The notes: generated by a model not told the origin, from the sequence alone. 37,697 bases of DNA from Rhodospirillales bacterium (GCA_016185145.1 JACPOB010000148.1:1-37697), one strand, 5' to 3'; shown: positions 14,027 to 22,498, numbered from the stretch's first letter. Translations and numbers: made by a program.

Positions 14027-16012
14027 ATGAAGCTCTCTGTCGATGACCAGGAGTTCGAACCGAAGCTGGGCCGCATCGGCAATCGAGCCGTCCGCAGTGC
14101 TTTTCTGCGCGACGTGGCACAGACGATCGCGCGGGCAGGCGGACGCAGTCATACGCTGTCGCGCCGAACCGGCCAGCTCGGTCGGATCGCGCGTGGCGCG
14201 GGCGTCGGCCGGGTGCTGGGCGCACGCGATCGCTACGCCGCCTTCCGCCAACGCCGCGTCGTCGTCAAGACGCGCGTGATCAAGCTCGCCGGCCGCGGTA
14301 CATCCCCAGCTCGCGCGCATCTGCGCTACCTGCAGCGCGACGGCGTCACGCGCGAGGGCCTGCCCGGCGACCTCTACGATGCTGCCCACGACCGGGCCGA
14401 CGGCGATGCCTTCCTTGGGCGCGGCGAGGGTGACCGTCATCAGTTCCGGTTCATCGTCGCGGCCGAGGACGCGATCGAATACGCCGACCTCAAGGACTCC
14501 ACGCGGCGGCTGATGGAGCAGATGGAACGGGACCTCGGGTCGAAGCTCGACTGGGTGGCGGTCGACCACTACAACACCGGTCATCCCCACACCCATATCG
14601 TCCTGCGAGGAAAGGACGACCGCGGCCATGACCTGGTCATCGCTCGTGAGTACCTCAGCCACGGCATGCGCGAGCGTGCCGCCGAGATCATCAGCTTGGA
14701 CCTCGGTCCACGTAGTGATCGTCAAATCGAAGCTCGGTTACGAGCTGAGGTCGAGCAGGAACGGTTCACGTCCCTCGATCGCGGCTTGCTCAAGGATGCA
14801 GATGAGCAGGGCCTCTTGCGATCTGGAACGACCGTCGGTGATGCCTTCCAACAGACGCTGCGCGCCGGGCGGCTTCAGAAGCTGCGGCATCTCGGCCTGG
14901 CGCAGGAGATCGGACCTGGACAATGGAAGCTTGCCAGCGACCTCGAGCCCGTCCTGCGCCGGCTGGGCGAACGGGGCGACATCATCAAGACCCTGCATCA
15001 CGAGCTTACCCGTCAGGGGCTTGCACGCGCCGCGGCGGACTGCGTGATCTACGAGCCGGCCGAGAACAATGCCCAGCGGCTCGTCGGTCGGGTCGTTGCG
15101 CGCGGCCTGTCGGATGAACTGAACGACCGACGCTATGTGATTGTCGATGGCGTCGACGGCCGCACCCACTATGTCGATACCGGCCAGGCACCTGAGACAG
15201 AACCGATGGCCTTCGGCAGCATCGTGGCCATCGAGCCCAGACGGACAGAGGCTCGGGCGGTCGATCGGACCATTGCTCAGATCGCGGCGGTGCATGGAGG
15301 ACGCTACAGCGTCGATCTCCATCGTCATCACGATCCGACAGCGCGTCAGGCGTTCGCAGAAGCCCATGTGCGCCGGCTGGAGGCGATGCGCCGGGCCGGC
15401 GTGAACCTTACCCGTGAGAGGGATGGCACTTGGATCGTTGGGCCCGACCATCCAGAGCGCGCCGCGGCTTTCGAGCGGGCACAGGTTCGGCGGGCGCCCG
15501 TAGTTCTCGAGACGTTGTCGACCTTGCCACTGGACCGCCAGGGCGTCGCCGAGGGCGCGACATGGCTCGACCGCGAGCTCCTCGTCGATGCGCCGACTAC
15601 CACCCGAGACTCCGGCTTCGGACGCGAGGTGCGCGAGGCGCTCGCCCGCCGCCGGCAATGGCTGATCGAGCAGGAGTTGGCACGCGCCGAGCAAGATCGG
15701 GTGATCTACCGCGCCAACCTGCTGGGCCTGCTACGCCGTCGCGAGCTAGTGCGCGTCGGCGCCCAGCTCTCAAGTGAACTCGGACTTCCTTACGCCGAAG
15801 CTCGGCCAGGCGGGCGCATCGAGGGCACCTATCGCCGCCGGCTGGACCTTGCGAGCGGTCGGTTCGCCCTCATCGACAAGGGGCGGGAATTCACGCTGGT
15901 TCCGTGGCGGCCGGTGCTTGAGCGTCATCTCGGCAAGCACGTCTCCGGAGTCGCGCATGACGAGTCGATTTCTTGGACGATCGACCGGCGGCGCGGACCA
16001 TCGGTCTCCTGA
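14027..16012 (+). CDS. rlxS: VirD2-like relaxase, RlxS-type (second copy, ICE's own)
   Basis: This 661-residue relaxase is homologous to the one at 1402-3510 along most of its length. It has A-H-L-R-Y-L-Q-R-D-G-V-T-R-E-G near residue 95 with the candidate nucleophile tyrosine, D-R-H-Q-F-R-F near 135, and N-T-G-H-P-H-T-H near 185 with the metal-binding histidines. The DUF3363-type C-terminal region follows. Relaxase activity would nick the nearby oriT and pass the DNA to TraG. The start at 14027 has GAGG at the right distance; the frame is open further upstream through the non-coding gap but without coding character. The N-terminus differs from copy one, so the two are not a recent duplication. 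Confidence 0.92.
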   Translation: MKLSVDDQEFEPKLGRIGNRAVRSAFLRDVAQTIARAGGRSHTLSRRTGQLGRIARGAGVGRVLGARDRYAAFRQRRVVVKTRVIKLAGRGTSPARAHLRYLQRDGVTREGLPGDLYDAAHDRADGDAFLGRGEGDRHQFRFIVAAEDAIEYADLKDSTRRLMEQMERDLGSKLDWVAVDHYNTGHPHTHIVLRGKDDRGHDLVIAREYLSHGMRERAAEIISLDLGPRSDRQIEARLRAEVEQERFTSLDRGLLKDADEQGLLRSGTTVGDAFQQTLRAGRLQKLRHLGLAQEIGPGQWKLASDLEPVLRRLGERGDIIKTLHHELTRQGLARAAADCVIYEPAENNAQRLVGRVVARGLSDELNDRRYVIVDGVDGRTHYVDTGQAPETEPMAFGSIVAIEPRRTEARAVDRTIAQIAAVHGGRYSVDLHRHHDPTARQAFAEAHVRRLEAMRRAGVNLTRERDGTWIVGPDHPERAAAFERAQVRRAPVVLETLSTLPLDRQGVAEGATWLDRELLVDAPTTTRDSGFGREVREALARRRQWLIEQELARAEQDRVIYRANLLGLLRRRELVRVGAQLSSELGLPYAEARPGGRIEGTYRRRLDLASGRFALIDKGREFTLVPWRPVLERHLGKHVSGVAHDESISWTIDRRRGPSVS

Positions 16013-16160
16013 GGCGGCCACCAACTTGGGCGACGCAGTTCTCGAGGATCGTGGCGTATCGACGAGGTCGCTTCCCCCTTGGTTCAGGGGCGCTCCCATC
16101 GTAAATAGGTCTTGTCCTATAAGTGCAATTCGTCCGTTATTCGCTGAGACGGGGAGAGAC

Positions 16161-16214
16161 ATGAGCGGGATCGACTGGAAGACTCCTACCCTGGGGCAGG
16201 TCCAACTTGGCTAA
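16161..16214 (+). CDS. Possible 17-codon leader ORF before the first GHKL ATPase gene
   Basis: An ATG at 16161 with a good ribosome-binding site (GGGGAGAG) opens a 17-residue frame (M-S-G-I-D-W-K-T-P-T-L-G-Q-V-Q-L-G) that stops at 16212-16214, eight bases past the TTG start of the ATPase gene. The overlap is of the kind used for translational coupling. Upstream, TATAAG at 16118-16123 is a possible -10 element without a convincing -35. It could equally be the fossil start of a lost gene. Confidence 0.35.
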   Translation: MSGIDWKTPTLGQVQLG

Positions 16215-18252
16215 GGCACCTGCTCTAGCAGTAGGTGCCGACGGCAAGCCCTACCAGCTCAAGATTTCCCGCCTCACCATCGATAAGCTTGGTGTCAAGC
16301 TCTACGACAAGGCGAGCGCGGTCGTGGCTGAACTCATCGCGAACGGTTACGACGCGGACGCCGAGACGGTCACCGTTTCCATTCCCCTGAGCGTCCAATT
16401 GGCAAGCAAGGCTGGTGGCCACCTACAGGACAAGGGTTACGTCATCGAGGTCGAAGACGACGGGCACGGCATGACGCCGGCTGAGGCCAGGGAGTTCTAT
16501 CTGCGTGTCGGCACGGATAGGCGCCAACGACCGGAAGGGAAAATCTCCCGTAAGAAGAAACGTCCGGTAATGGGCCGCAAGGGCATCGGCAAGTTGGCAC
16601 CATTCGGCATCTGTCGTCATATCGAGGTGTGGTCAGCCGGCGGAAAGAAGGTCGCGAGCAAAGGCTTCGTCGTGACACACTTCCACATGGACTTCGACGA
16701 GATCGTCGCAGATGAAGACACCGACGTAGTGCTCCAGCCCGGAGAGGATGACGGTAAGTTCAGCGCCAAGTCCGGGACGAAGATCAGGTTGTCATCGTTC
16801 CTGGCGAAGCGTGTTCCCGACAAGGACACATTCCTACGTCAGCTCGCGGTTCGCTTCACGTTTGCCAGGCCCGACTTCCAGATTCGTGTCATCGACACGC
16901 AGGACTCGGCGAAGAAGGTCCTGAGGGTAAAGCATCTCGACATTCCCCTCATGGCCGGCACGAAGGTCGATCTGGCGGATAGGCCGGCCGTGACGCCGGA
17001 CGGCGAGACCCTCCCGATGTCCGGTTGGCTGGGGATGGCGAAGGAAGCCTACAAGAACGAAGAGATGATGGGCGTACGGATCTATGCCCGCGGCAAGATC
17101 GTAGGAGTCACGCGCGACTTCAATCAACCGGCCGGCTTTACCGGCGAATTCGCGATGCGTTCGTACCTCGTTGGAGAAGTGGTCGCTGAATGGCTCGATC
17201 TCGACGACGGCGAGGACCTGATTCGGACCGACCGTCAGGACATCCTGTGGGACTCCGACTACGGGCAGATCCTGCGAACGTGGGGCGCCGAGTTGATCAA
17301 GGAGATCGCTCGGAAGGCCAAGGAGCCACGGCGTGTACGCGTGCGTGACCTGTTCATCGAAAAGTCCGACATCGAGAAAAGGGCAATGGCCCGCTTCGGC
17401 AACCAGAAGGACGTTGCGAAGGTAGCGGTCGATCTGGCCAAGAAGTTCGGCGGCTTCGCAGCGGAAGACGAACTCGATGACGAGGACTACCTGAACGACC
17501 TGGGCGAGTTCATCCTGTCCGTGGCGCCTCACCATGCCCTCATCGAGGCATTCCAGGAGTTTTCGAACGAGGTGACCAAAGGCGAAGCGTCGCTTGAGGA
17601 TCTCGTCGACATCTTCGATAAGACGCAGGTCGCCGAGCTGGCGTCATACGCTCAGATCGCTATGGAGCGGGTCCGCGTGATCGGGCAACTGGAGGAAGTT
17701 ATCGACGGCGACAACAAGGAGAGCGCCTTCCAAGACCTGATCGCCAAGGCCCCGTGGCTGATCAAGCCTAACTGGACTGTGATTACGCAGAACGAGGGGC
17801 TAAGGACCTTCCGGGACCGATTCCAACAATGGATGAAAAAAGAGAAGAAGACCGACGTCGTGCTGGCGATCGGGCACGAGGACAAGCGCCCTGACTTCAC
17901 GCTGGTCAGCATCGATGGGTTCTTGCATATCGTGGAGCTGAAGAAGGCTGGACACGACTTCGACGACAAAGACTTCGAACGGCTGCACAACTACGTCGAA
18001 GCCTTCGAGGAGTTCTTCGACAAGCACGATGCGATCGCAAGAGCGTTTCCCGAGGGGTGGCGTATCGATCTGATCGCCGACGGAGAGAACATCAAGCAGG
18101 CGGTGAACAGGACCGCCTATCGCAGCCTCAAGCAAAGTGGACGAGTCAGGCGGGTGCCCTGGAACGACATGCTCTACGAGGCCAAGAAGGTCCACGAGCA
18201 ATTTCTAGAAGCCCGAGAGAAGAGTGCGAAACGCCGCGCCGGCAAGAACTAA
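16207..18252 (+). CDS. GHKL (MutL/MORC-like) ATPase fused to a predicted PD-(D/E)XK nuclease, copy 1
   Basis: This 681-residue protein begins with a GHKL ATPase domain. Motif N is E42-L-I-A-N46, the D-x-G-x-G loop is at 85-89 (D-D-G-H-G-M), and the glycine lid G-R-K-G-I-G-K is at 123-129. The middle (about 250-400) has a transducer-like region ending in L-I-R-T-D-R-Q-D-I-L-W. The C-terminal part (about 510-640) shows E-S-A-F-Q-D-L-I-A-K-A-P-W-L-I, then R-P-D563-F and V-E577-L-K579, a PD-(D/E)XK pattern like DUF4263 nucleases. The start is a TTG with GGGGCAGG upstream; no ATG is available before the ATPase core. It is co-directional with the methylase and vsr and paralogous to 20351-22498. ATP-dependent DNA clamping and cleavage is the inferred role. 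Confidence 0.85.
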   Translation: MAKAPALAVGADGKPYQLKISRLTIDKLGVKLYDKASAVVAELIANGYDADAETVTVSIPLSVQLASKAGGHLQDKGYVIEVEDDGHGMTPAEAREFYLRVGTDRRQRPEGKISRKKKRPVMGRKGIGKLAPFGICRHIEVWSAGGKKVASKGFVVTHFHMDFDEIVADEDTDVVLQPGEDDGKFSAKSGTKIRLSSFLAKRVPDKDTFLRQLAVRFTFARPDFQIRVIDTQDSAKKVLRVKHLDIPLMAGTKVDLADRPAVTPDGETLPMSGWLGMAKEAYKNEEMMGVRIYARGKIVGVTRDFNQPAGFTGEFAMRSYLVGEVVAEWLDLDDGEDLIRTDRQDILWDSDYGQILRTWGAELIKEIARKAKEPRRVRVRDLFIEKSDIEKRAMARFGNQKDVAKVAVDLAKKFGGFAAEDELDDEDYLNDLGEFILSVAPHHALIEAFQEFSNEVTKGEASLEDLVDIFDKTQVAELASYAQIAMERVRVIGQLEEVIDGDNKESAFQDLIAKAPWLIKPNWTVITQNEGLRTFRDRFQQWMKKEKKTDVVLAIGHEDKRPDFTLVSIDGFLHIVELKKAGHDFDDKDFERLHNYVEAFEEFFDKHDAIARAFPEGWRIDLIADGENIKQAVNRTAYRSLKQSGRVRRVPWNDMLYEAKKVHEQFLEAREKSAKRRAGKN

Positions 18253-18262
18253 GGTACAGCCC

Positions 18263-19642
18263 GTGTTTAGTGCAGTGAGCCTCTTTTCCAACTGTGGCGC
18301 CGGCGACGTGGGCTATCGGTCGGCCGGCTTCCGGTTCGACGTCATGGCCGAGTTGGACGAGCGGCGGCTTGACGTCGCCTTGCTGAACCATCCTGGAGCC
18401 GTAGGCGTACCAGGCGATCTACGGAAGACTTGGCGCAAGGTCGTGAAGGAATATCAGAAGCGGGCTGGCAATCGCCGTCCGGCGCTTCTCTGCGCCTGCC
18501 CACCCTGCCAGGGTATGAGCTCCGCCCGGTCCGGGAAGGGATGGCACGAAGATGCCGAAGCCGGATCGAAGGACGAGCGCAACCTGCTGGTAACCGTGAT
18601 AGCTCGGGTAGCCAAGGAGCTTGAGCCTGCGCTCATCGTCGTGGAGAACGTGCCGGCATTCTTGACCAGAAAAGTACGGCACCCCGAGACCGGAAATCCA
18701 GTTTCCGCCGCTAACTACCTGATCTCGAAACTCACGAAGTACTACGAAGTATTCCCTGTGTTGGCCGATCTTTGCCACTACGCGGTACCGCAAACACGTC
18801 ACCGGGCATTCCTAACGTTCGTTCGCCGGGATGTTCGCATGCTCGGAACGTTGAAGCGCCTCAGTAGGATCCCGTTTCCCAGGCCGACCCATGACCCGTC
18901 GCTTGGCGGAGGTGAACCCATTACCATCCGCAGCGCTCTCGATAGCTTCAAACTGGCCTCGCTCGACGCGGCGTGCGACGAGAAGGCGAGTTCGCGAGGA
19001 CATGGCGGTCTGCACGTCGTGCCGGTATGGGATGAGCGCGTTTATAGGATGGTATCGAGCATTCCGAAGAACAGCGGGAAGAGCGCTTGGGACAACAAGT
19101 CCTGCGCGACCTGCGGCGGCGTCGATGTCGACGCCGAAAGCGTACTCTGTCCGAAATGCGGCGAAGCACTGCTGAAGCCAATCGTGATCGAGCCCGACGG
19201 GAAGGCAAGGCTGATACGAGGATTCAAGAGTAGCTATCGCCGGATGTTCCCCGATCGGCCTGCCGCGACCGTAACGACCGCGAGCGGTCACATTGGAAGC
19301 GATTTCACCATTCATCCGTCGGAGAACCGGCTGTTAAGCACGTTGGAATGTGCCTTGCTGCAGACTTTTCCAAAGACGTTCGATTGGGGCGACGCTCTTC
19401 AGCTCTACGGTCACACCAACGTCAGGGAGATGATAGGCGAGGCAGTGCCGCCGGCATTTACCAAAGCCCACGGTCTCGTCTTGAAGGGCTTGCTCCGGCC
19501 GCCTTGGCGCCTCGCTCCTTTGTCCGCCAGCGACGACAGATGCGTCAGAGCCTGGCGCAAGCTCCAGGAAGCGGCGAACAGCAGCGGGAAAAGACAGAAG
19601 CAGTATCAACGCGAGATGAGCGCAAGGGGAGATTTCCAATAG
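18263..19642 (+). CDS. dcm: DNA (cytosine-5-)-methyltransferase with a zinc-ribbon insert
   Basis: This enzyme transfers a methyl group from S-adenosylmethionine to C5 of cytosine in a specific site. All core motifs are visible in the 459-residue protein. Motif I is S-L-F-S-N-C-G-A-G-D (residues 6-15) and motif IV is C-P-P-C-Q-G-M-S with catalytic Cys82. Motif VI is E128-N-V, motif VIII is Q-T-R-H-R near 177, motif IX is R-P-A-A-T-V-T-T, and motif X is G-E-A-V-P-P. The target-recognition region holds a four-cysteine zinc ribbon (Cys281, 284, 296, 299), unusual for simple Dcm enzymes. GTG 18263 has AAGG upstream; a GTG at 18224, overlapping the ATPase gene, is possible. It lies between ATPase copy 1 and vsr in one operon. 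Confidence 0.93.
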   Translation: MFSAVSLFSNCGAGDVGYRSAGFRFDVMAELDERRLDVALLNHPGAVGVPGDLRKTWRKVVKEYQKRAGNRRPALLCACPPCQGMSSARSGKGWHEDAEAGSKDERNLLVTVIARVAKELEPALIVVENVPAFLTRKVRHPETGNPVSAANYLISKLTKYYEVFPVLADLCHYAVPQTRHRAFLTFVRRDVRMLGTLKRLSRIPFPRPTHDPSLGGGEPITIRSALDSFKLASLDAACDEKASSRGHGGLHVVPVWDERVYRMVSSIPKNSGKSAWDNKSCATCGGVDVDAESVLCPKCGEALLKPIVIEPDGKARLIRGFKSSYRRMFPDRPAATVTTASGHIGSDFTIHPSENRLLSTLECALLQTFPKTFDWGDALQLYGHTNVREMIGEAVPPAFTKAHGLVLKGLLRPPWRLAPLSASDDRCVRAWRKLQEAANSSGKRQKQYQREMSARGDFQ

Positions 19643-19680
19643 CGCGGCGAGACAAACGGCTTCAGAGTATCGCTCGAACC

Positions 19681-20109
19681 TTGGGCGGCCCGCCCGTCGA
19701 CCCGCTGCGCTCGCGGATAATGCGGGCCGTAGGTCGCGAGAACACCGCGCCCGAACTCCTGGTCAGACGCACGCTTCACCGCATGGGCCTGCGCTTCCGG
19801 TTACACTGCAAGGATCTGCCCGGCACCCCCGACATCGTACTGCCGAAGCATCGCACCGTAATCTTCGTGCACGGTTGCTTCTGGCATCGGCACAGAGGAT
19901 GTCGCCGAGCGAGCACGCCGACGATTCGCGCTGCTTATTGGCAGCGCAGATTTGCCGCGAACGTCGCACGAGACAGAAGGGTCCGTCAGGCGTTAAGGAA
20001 GGCGGGTTGGCGAGTTCTGACAGTTTGGGAATGCCAGACAAGATTTGACGAGTCACTCCGCAAACGCCTTGCTCAACAAATTCTCCAGTCGATTACCATT
20101 CGAAGTTGA
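19681..20109 (+). CDS. vsr: Vsr-type very-short-patch repair / restriction endonuclease
   Basis: Vsr enzymes nick DNA at T:G mismatches formed by deamination of 5-methylcytosine; relatives in defence loci may act as restriction nucleases. Starting at TTG 19681 gives 142 residues in which Glu25, Asp51 (G-T-P-D-I-V-L), Cys66 and His69 (H-G-C-F-W-H-R-H) carry the same numbers as in E. coli Vsr, which supports this start. Position 63 is Val where E. coli has Thr. No ATG or GTG exists near the N-terminus, and the frame stays open back into the methylase gene. It follows the methylase by 38 bp in the same operon. Confidence 0.88.
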   Translation: MGGPPVDPLRSRIMRAVGRENTAPELLVRRTLHRMGLRFRLHCKDLPGTPDIVLPKHRTVIFVHGCFWHRHRGCRRASTPTIRAAYWQRRFAANVARDRRVRQALRKAGWRVLTVWECQTRFDESLRKRLAQQILQSITIRS

Positions 20110-20305
20110 AAATTCTTGGGCGAGCGCTCTTTCGACGGGACGCTGGGATGCTTTGTGGAAAAGGACCCGTTGCTTCAATGACCACGATCACGGTGCTGGC
20201 CGTGGCGACCGCGGCGATAATGCCTGATGCACCGGCAGGGCCTGCGCCCGGCGCCCTTCCGGATTTCGACTACTGAGATTACGGTAAGTCTCTGCACGCT
20301 TAAGT

Positions 20306-20333
20306 CCGACGGTCTATCGTCCTCCCCCGTCGG
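20306..20333. terminator. Hairpin between the convergent vsr and second ATPase genes
   Basis: CCGACGG (20306-20312) and CCGTCGG (20327-20333) are perfect 7-bp inverted arms with a 14-base loop, placed in the 241-bp gap between two convergent genes and 18 bp after the stop of the minus-strand ATPase. There is no T-tract on either strand, so it could only be a weak or factor-assisted terminator. Confidence 0.3.
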
Positions 20334-20350
20334 CGAACAAATCGACCGAG

Positions 20351-22498
20351 CTAAGCCGCTTCATTATTGGTACCTCCACGAGCTGCCACCAGCTTCCGTT
20401 GGCGCGCAGCCTCCTTGAGGTACGCCTCATGCATCTTCTTGGTCTTGGCGAGGAAGCTTCCCCAGCTGAGCAGCGTTAGTCGTTTGTCCTTTCGCATCGC
20501 GTCGTAGGCGAGCTTCTGGGCACCGGTGAGATTTGGGCCATCGGCAACGAGAGTAATGTGGTAGTCGTTAAACATGGTTTTGAAGTCGGGATGAGCGGGG
20601 TCATCGAGGAATGCTTTCATTTGCTCGTCGTAAGTAATGATGCGATCCATCTCGGTATTGATGATCTTGTGGTCAGGGCGCTTGATTTCGATGATTTGCA
20701 CCACCGCATCTTGGCTAGAGAGAACGAAGTCGGGCCGTTTGCTCTTCGTCGTGAATTCGCCGAGGTAGATGTCCTTGCCCGTGTGCTTCTTGTAGTACTT
20801 CTCGAACTCGGTCCTAAGCGTGGTCAGTGACATGTTGGCCGTGATGGGCGCCCACTGGGGGTTCACAAGCCATGGGGCCTCCTGGATGAGTTTTTGGAAG
20901 TCGTCCTCGACCGTATCGGGGGCGTCCGTCAGATTGTTGAGACGATCGATCACGCGTATGCGATCGTCAGCGATGCGCCCAAAGGACGCGAGTTCGGCGA
21001 GTCTTGCTGTTCGTAAGATGTCGGTAACCGCGCCCATCGGTGATGAGCTGTTGGCCGCTGCTTCCCGCAACTTTTCGTCCAGGGTTAAGTGGGGTGCCAA
21101 CAGCAGCGTGAGTTGTGCGAAGCTGTCTGCGATCCCCTTGTCCTCTACATCAGCCGACGACATGGTCTTACCGAGCATGCCTGCTAGTTCCACCGCTTGC
21201 TCGCGCACCTCCTTAAGCTCTTGGCCGGGGAATTCGGTGTCGATGAGCTTGACTACGTCCGAGACTTCGAAGAAGCGATCCTTGGTTGTTTGCCTCATCG
21301 GGTCGCGAGACAGCGTGCCTATCTTGGCGACGACCTTTTGACCCCAGACCTGAAATGCAGCGGCAACGTCATCTGACCACAGAATGTCACGACGATCCGT
21401 CTGGATGAGATCCTCGTCTTCGTCGAGCCAGTCGGCATAGAGCTCGCCCACCAAATAGGAGCGGATGCTGTGCTCACCCGTAAAGCCCGCCTTGCGCCCA
21501 AACACGGACGTCTGTGCGGCGATCTTTCCGCGGCAGTAGACGCGGACACCGGCCATCAGGTCATCCTTGTATGGAACCTTCGAGTATCCCACCCAGCCGC
21601 GGAGCGGATAAAACTTGCCTTCGTGTTCGAAGCCCGCAGTGAAATCCTTAAGCACTTTGTTGTCCGGGCCAATGGCTCGCCACTTGGCGGGATCAGCACC
21701 TTTCGATGTAGTCGAGTCAGGGCCGTCAAACTGGATACGCGTATTCGGCATTGTCTCGACGTCGAAGTTCCCCACAACCATTTGTGCGCCTGGAGCGCTA
21801 GCGGTTTGCGTGTTGTCTCGCAGCGAGATATTCCAATTGGCGCTCGGGATGCCAAATCTCTGGGCAGTCTGGCGTGCAAGCACCTCCATCTCTGGCACGC
21901 GTCGATACATGAAGTTTCGCAGGATTGTAGTCGTCCCGGACTTTGCGGTGACCGTGCCGTCTAACTTTCCCGTCTTGAGTACATAGTCGCCGTCGTCGTC
22001 ATCCACGATGTCGTCGTAGTTCAGGATCACGTGGGACGTAAGGTAGCCCTTGATCTTCGTGCCATTAGCATCAAACCCGACGATCTGAGTGCCGCCCGAG
22101 CTTATGACTTCGATGATCTTGCAGATACCGAACGGCGCCAGCTTGCCGACGCCCTTCCGACCCGTGACACGTCGCTTGAACTTCGGCGATAGCTCGCCAC
22201 GATTGGGGTCCTTGCGCCTCTCTGCGCCGATAATGAGGTAGTACGCTTGTAATTCATCGGGCGTCATTCCGATGCCGTTGTCGACGACTTTGATCACATG
22301 GCCTTTGTCGGCGACCTTGCCGCCCGCACGCGTGGCAAGGTATAGGCCCATCGGCGCTTCTATGCCAACCTGGGTTGCATCCGCGTCGTATGAGTTGGAG
22401 ATCAGCTCGGCGACGACGGCCGATGCGCGGTCGTAAAGTTTGACCCCCAGCTTATCGACCGTAAGCCGGGATATCTTCATCTTGTATTTACGCGCCAT
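20351..22498 (-). CDS. GHKL (MutL/MORC-like) ATPase fused to a predicted PD-(D/E)XK nuclease, copy 2
   Basis: This 715-residue paralogue of the protein at 16207-18252 has nearly the same N-terminus (K-I-S-R-L-T-V-D-K-L-G-V-K-L-Y-D). Motif N is E31-L-I-S-N35, the D73-N-G-I-G77 loop follows, and the glycine lid G-R-K-G-V-G-K is at 113-119. The shared middle contains S-I-R-S-Y-L-V-G-E and L-I-Q-T-D-R-R-D-I-L-W. The C-terminal nuclease-like part has F-Q-K-L-I-Q-E-A-P-W-L-V, R-P-D590-F and I-E604-I-K606. The start at 22496-22498 is chosen because AGGAAGG lies upstream and conservation begins there. It converges on the methylase/vsr operon, so it has its own promoter. Its base composition is visibly less GC-rich than the flanking transfer genes. 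Partnership with copy 1 is inferred. Confidence 0.85.
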   Translation of the reverse strand: MARKYKMKISRLTVDKLGVKLYDRASAVVAELISNSYDADATQVGIEAPMGLYLATRAGGKVADKGHVIKVVDNGIGMTPDELQAYYLIIGAERRKDPNRGELSPKFKRRVTGRKGVGKLAPFGICKIIEVISSGGTQIVGFDANGTKIKGYLTSHVILNYDDIVDDDDGDYVLKTGKLDGTVTAKSGTTTILRNFMYRRVPEMEVLARQTAQRFGIPSANWNISLRDNTQTASAPGAQMVVGNFDVETMPNTRIQFDGPDSTTSKGADPAKWRAIGPDNKVLKDFTAGFEHEGKFYPLRGWVGYSKVPYKDDLMAGVRVYCRGKIAAQTSVFGRKAGFTGEHSIRSYLVGELYADWLDEDEDLIQTDRRDILWSDDVAAAFQVWGQKVVAKIGTLSRDPMRQTTKDRFFEVSDVVKLIDTEFPGQELKEVREQAVELAGMLGKTMSSADVEDKGIADSFAQLTLLLAPHLTLDEKLREAAANSSSPMGAVTDILRTARLAELASFGRIADDRIRVIDRLNNLTDAPDTVEDDFQKLIQEAPWLVNPQWAPITANMSLTTLRTEFEKYYKKHTGKDIYLGEFTTKSKRPDFVLSSQDAVVQIIEIKRPDHKIINTEMDRIITYDEQMKAFLDDPAHPDFKTMFNDYHITLVADGPNLTGAQKLAYDAMRKDKRLTLLSWGSFLAKTKKMHEAYLKEAARQRKLVAARGGTNNEAA

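Noticed and set aside
19348..19680. Extended N-terminus of the vsr frame reaching back into the methylase gene
   Set aside because: The extension lies in another frame of conserved methylase coding sequence and has shadow composition. Vsr numbering fits the later TTG start.
20227..20418. Small plus-strand frame in the vsr/ATPase gap
   Set aside because: No ribosome-binding site, overlap with the end of the second ATPase gene and no coding character.
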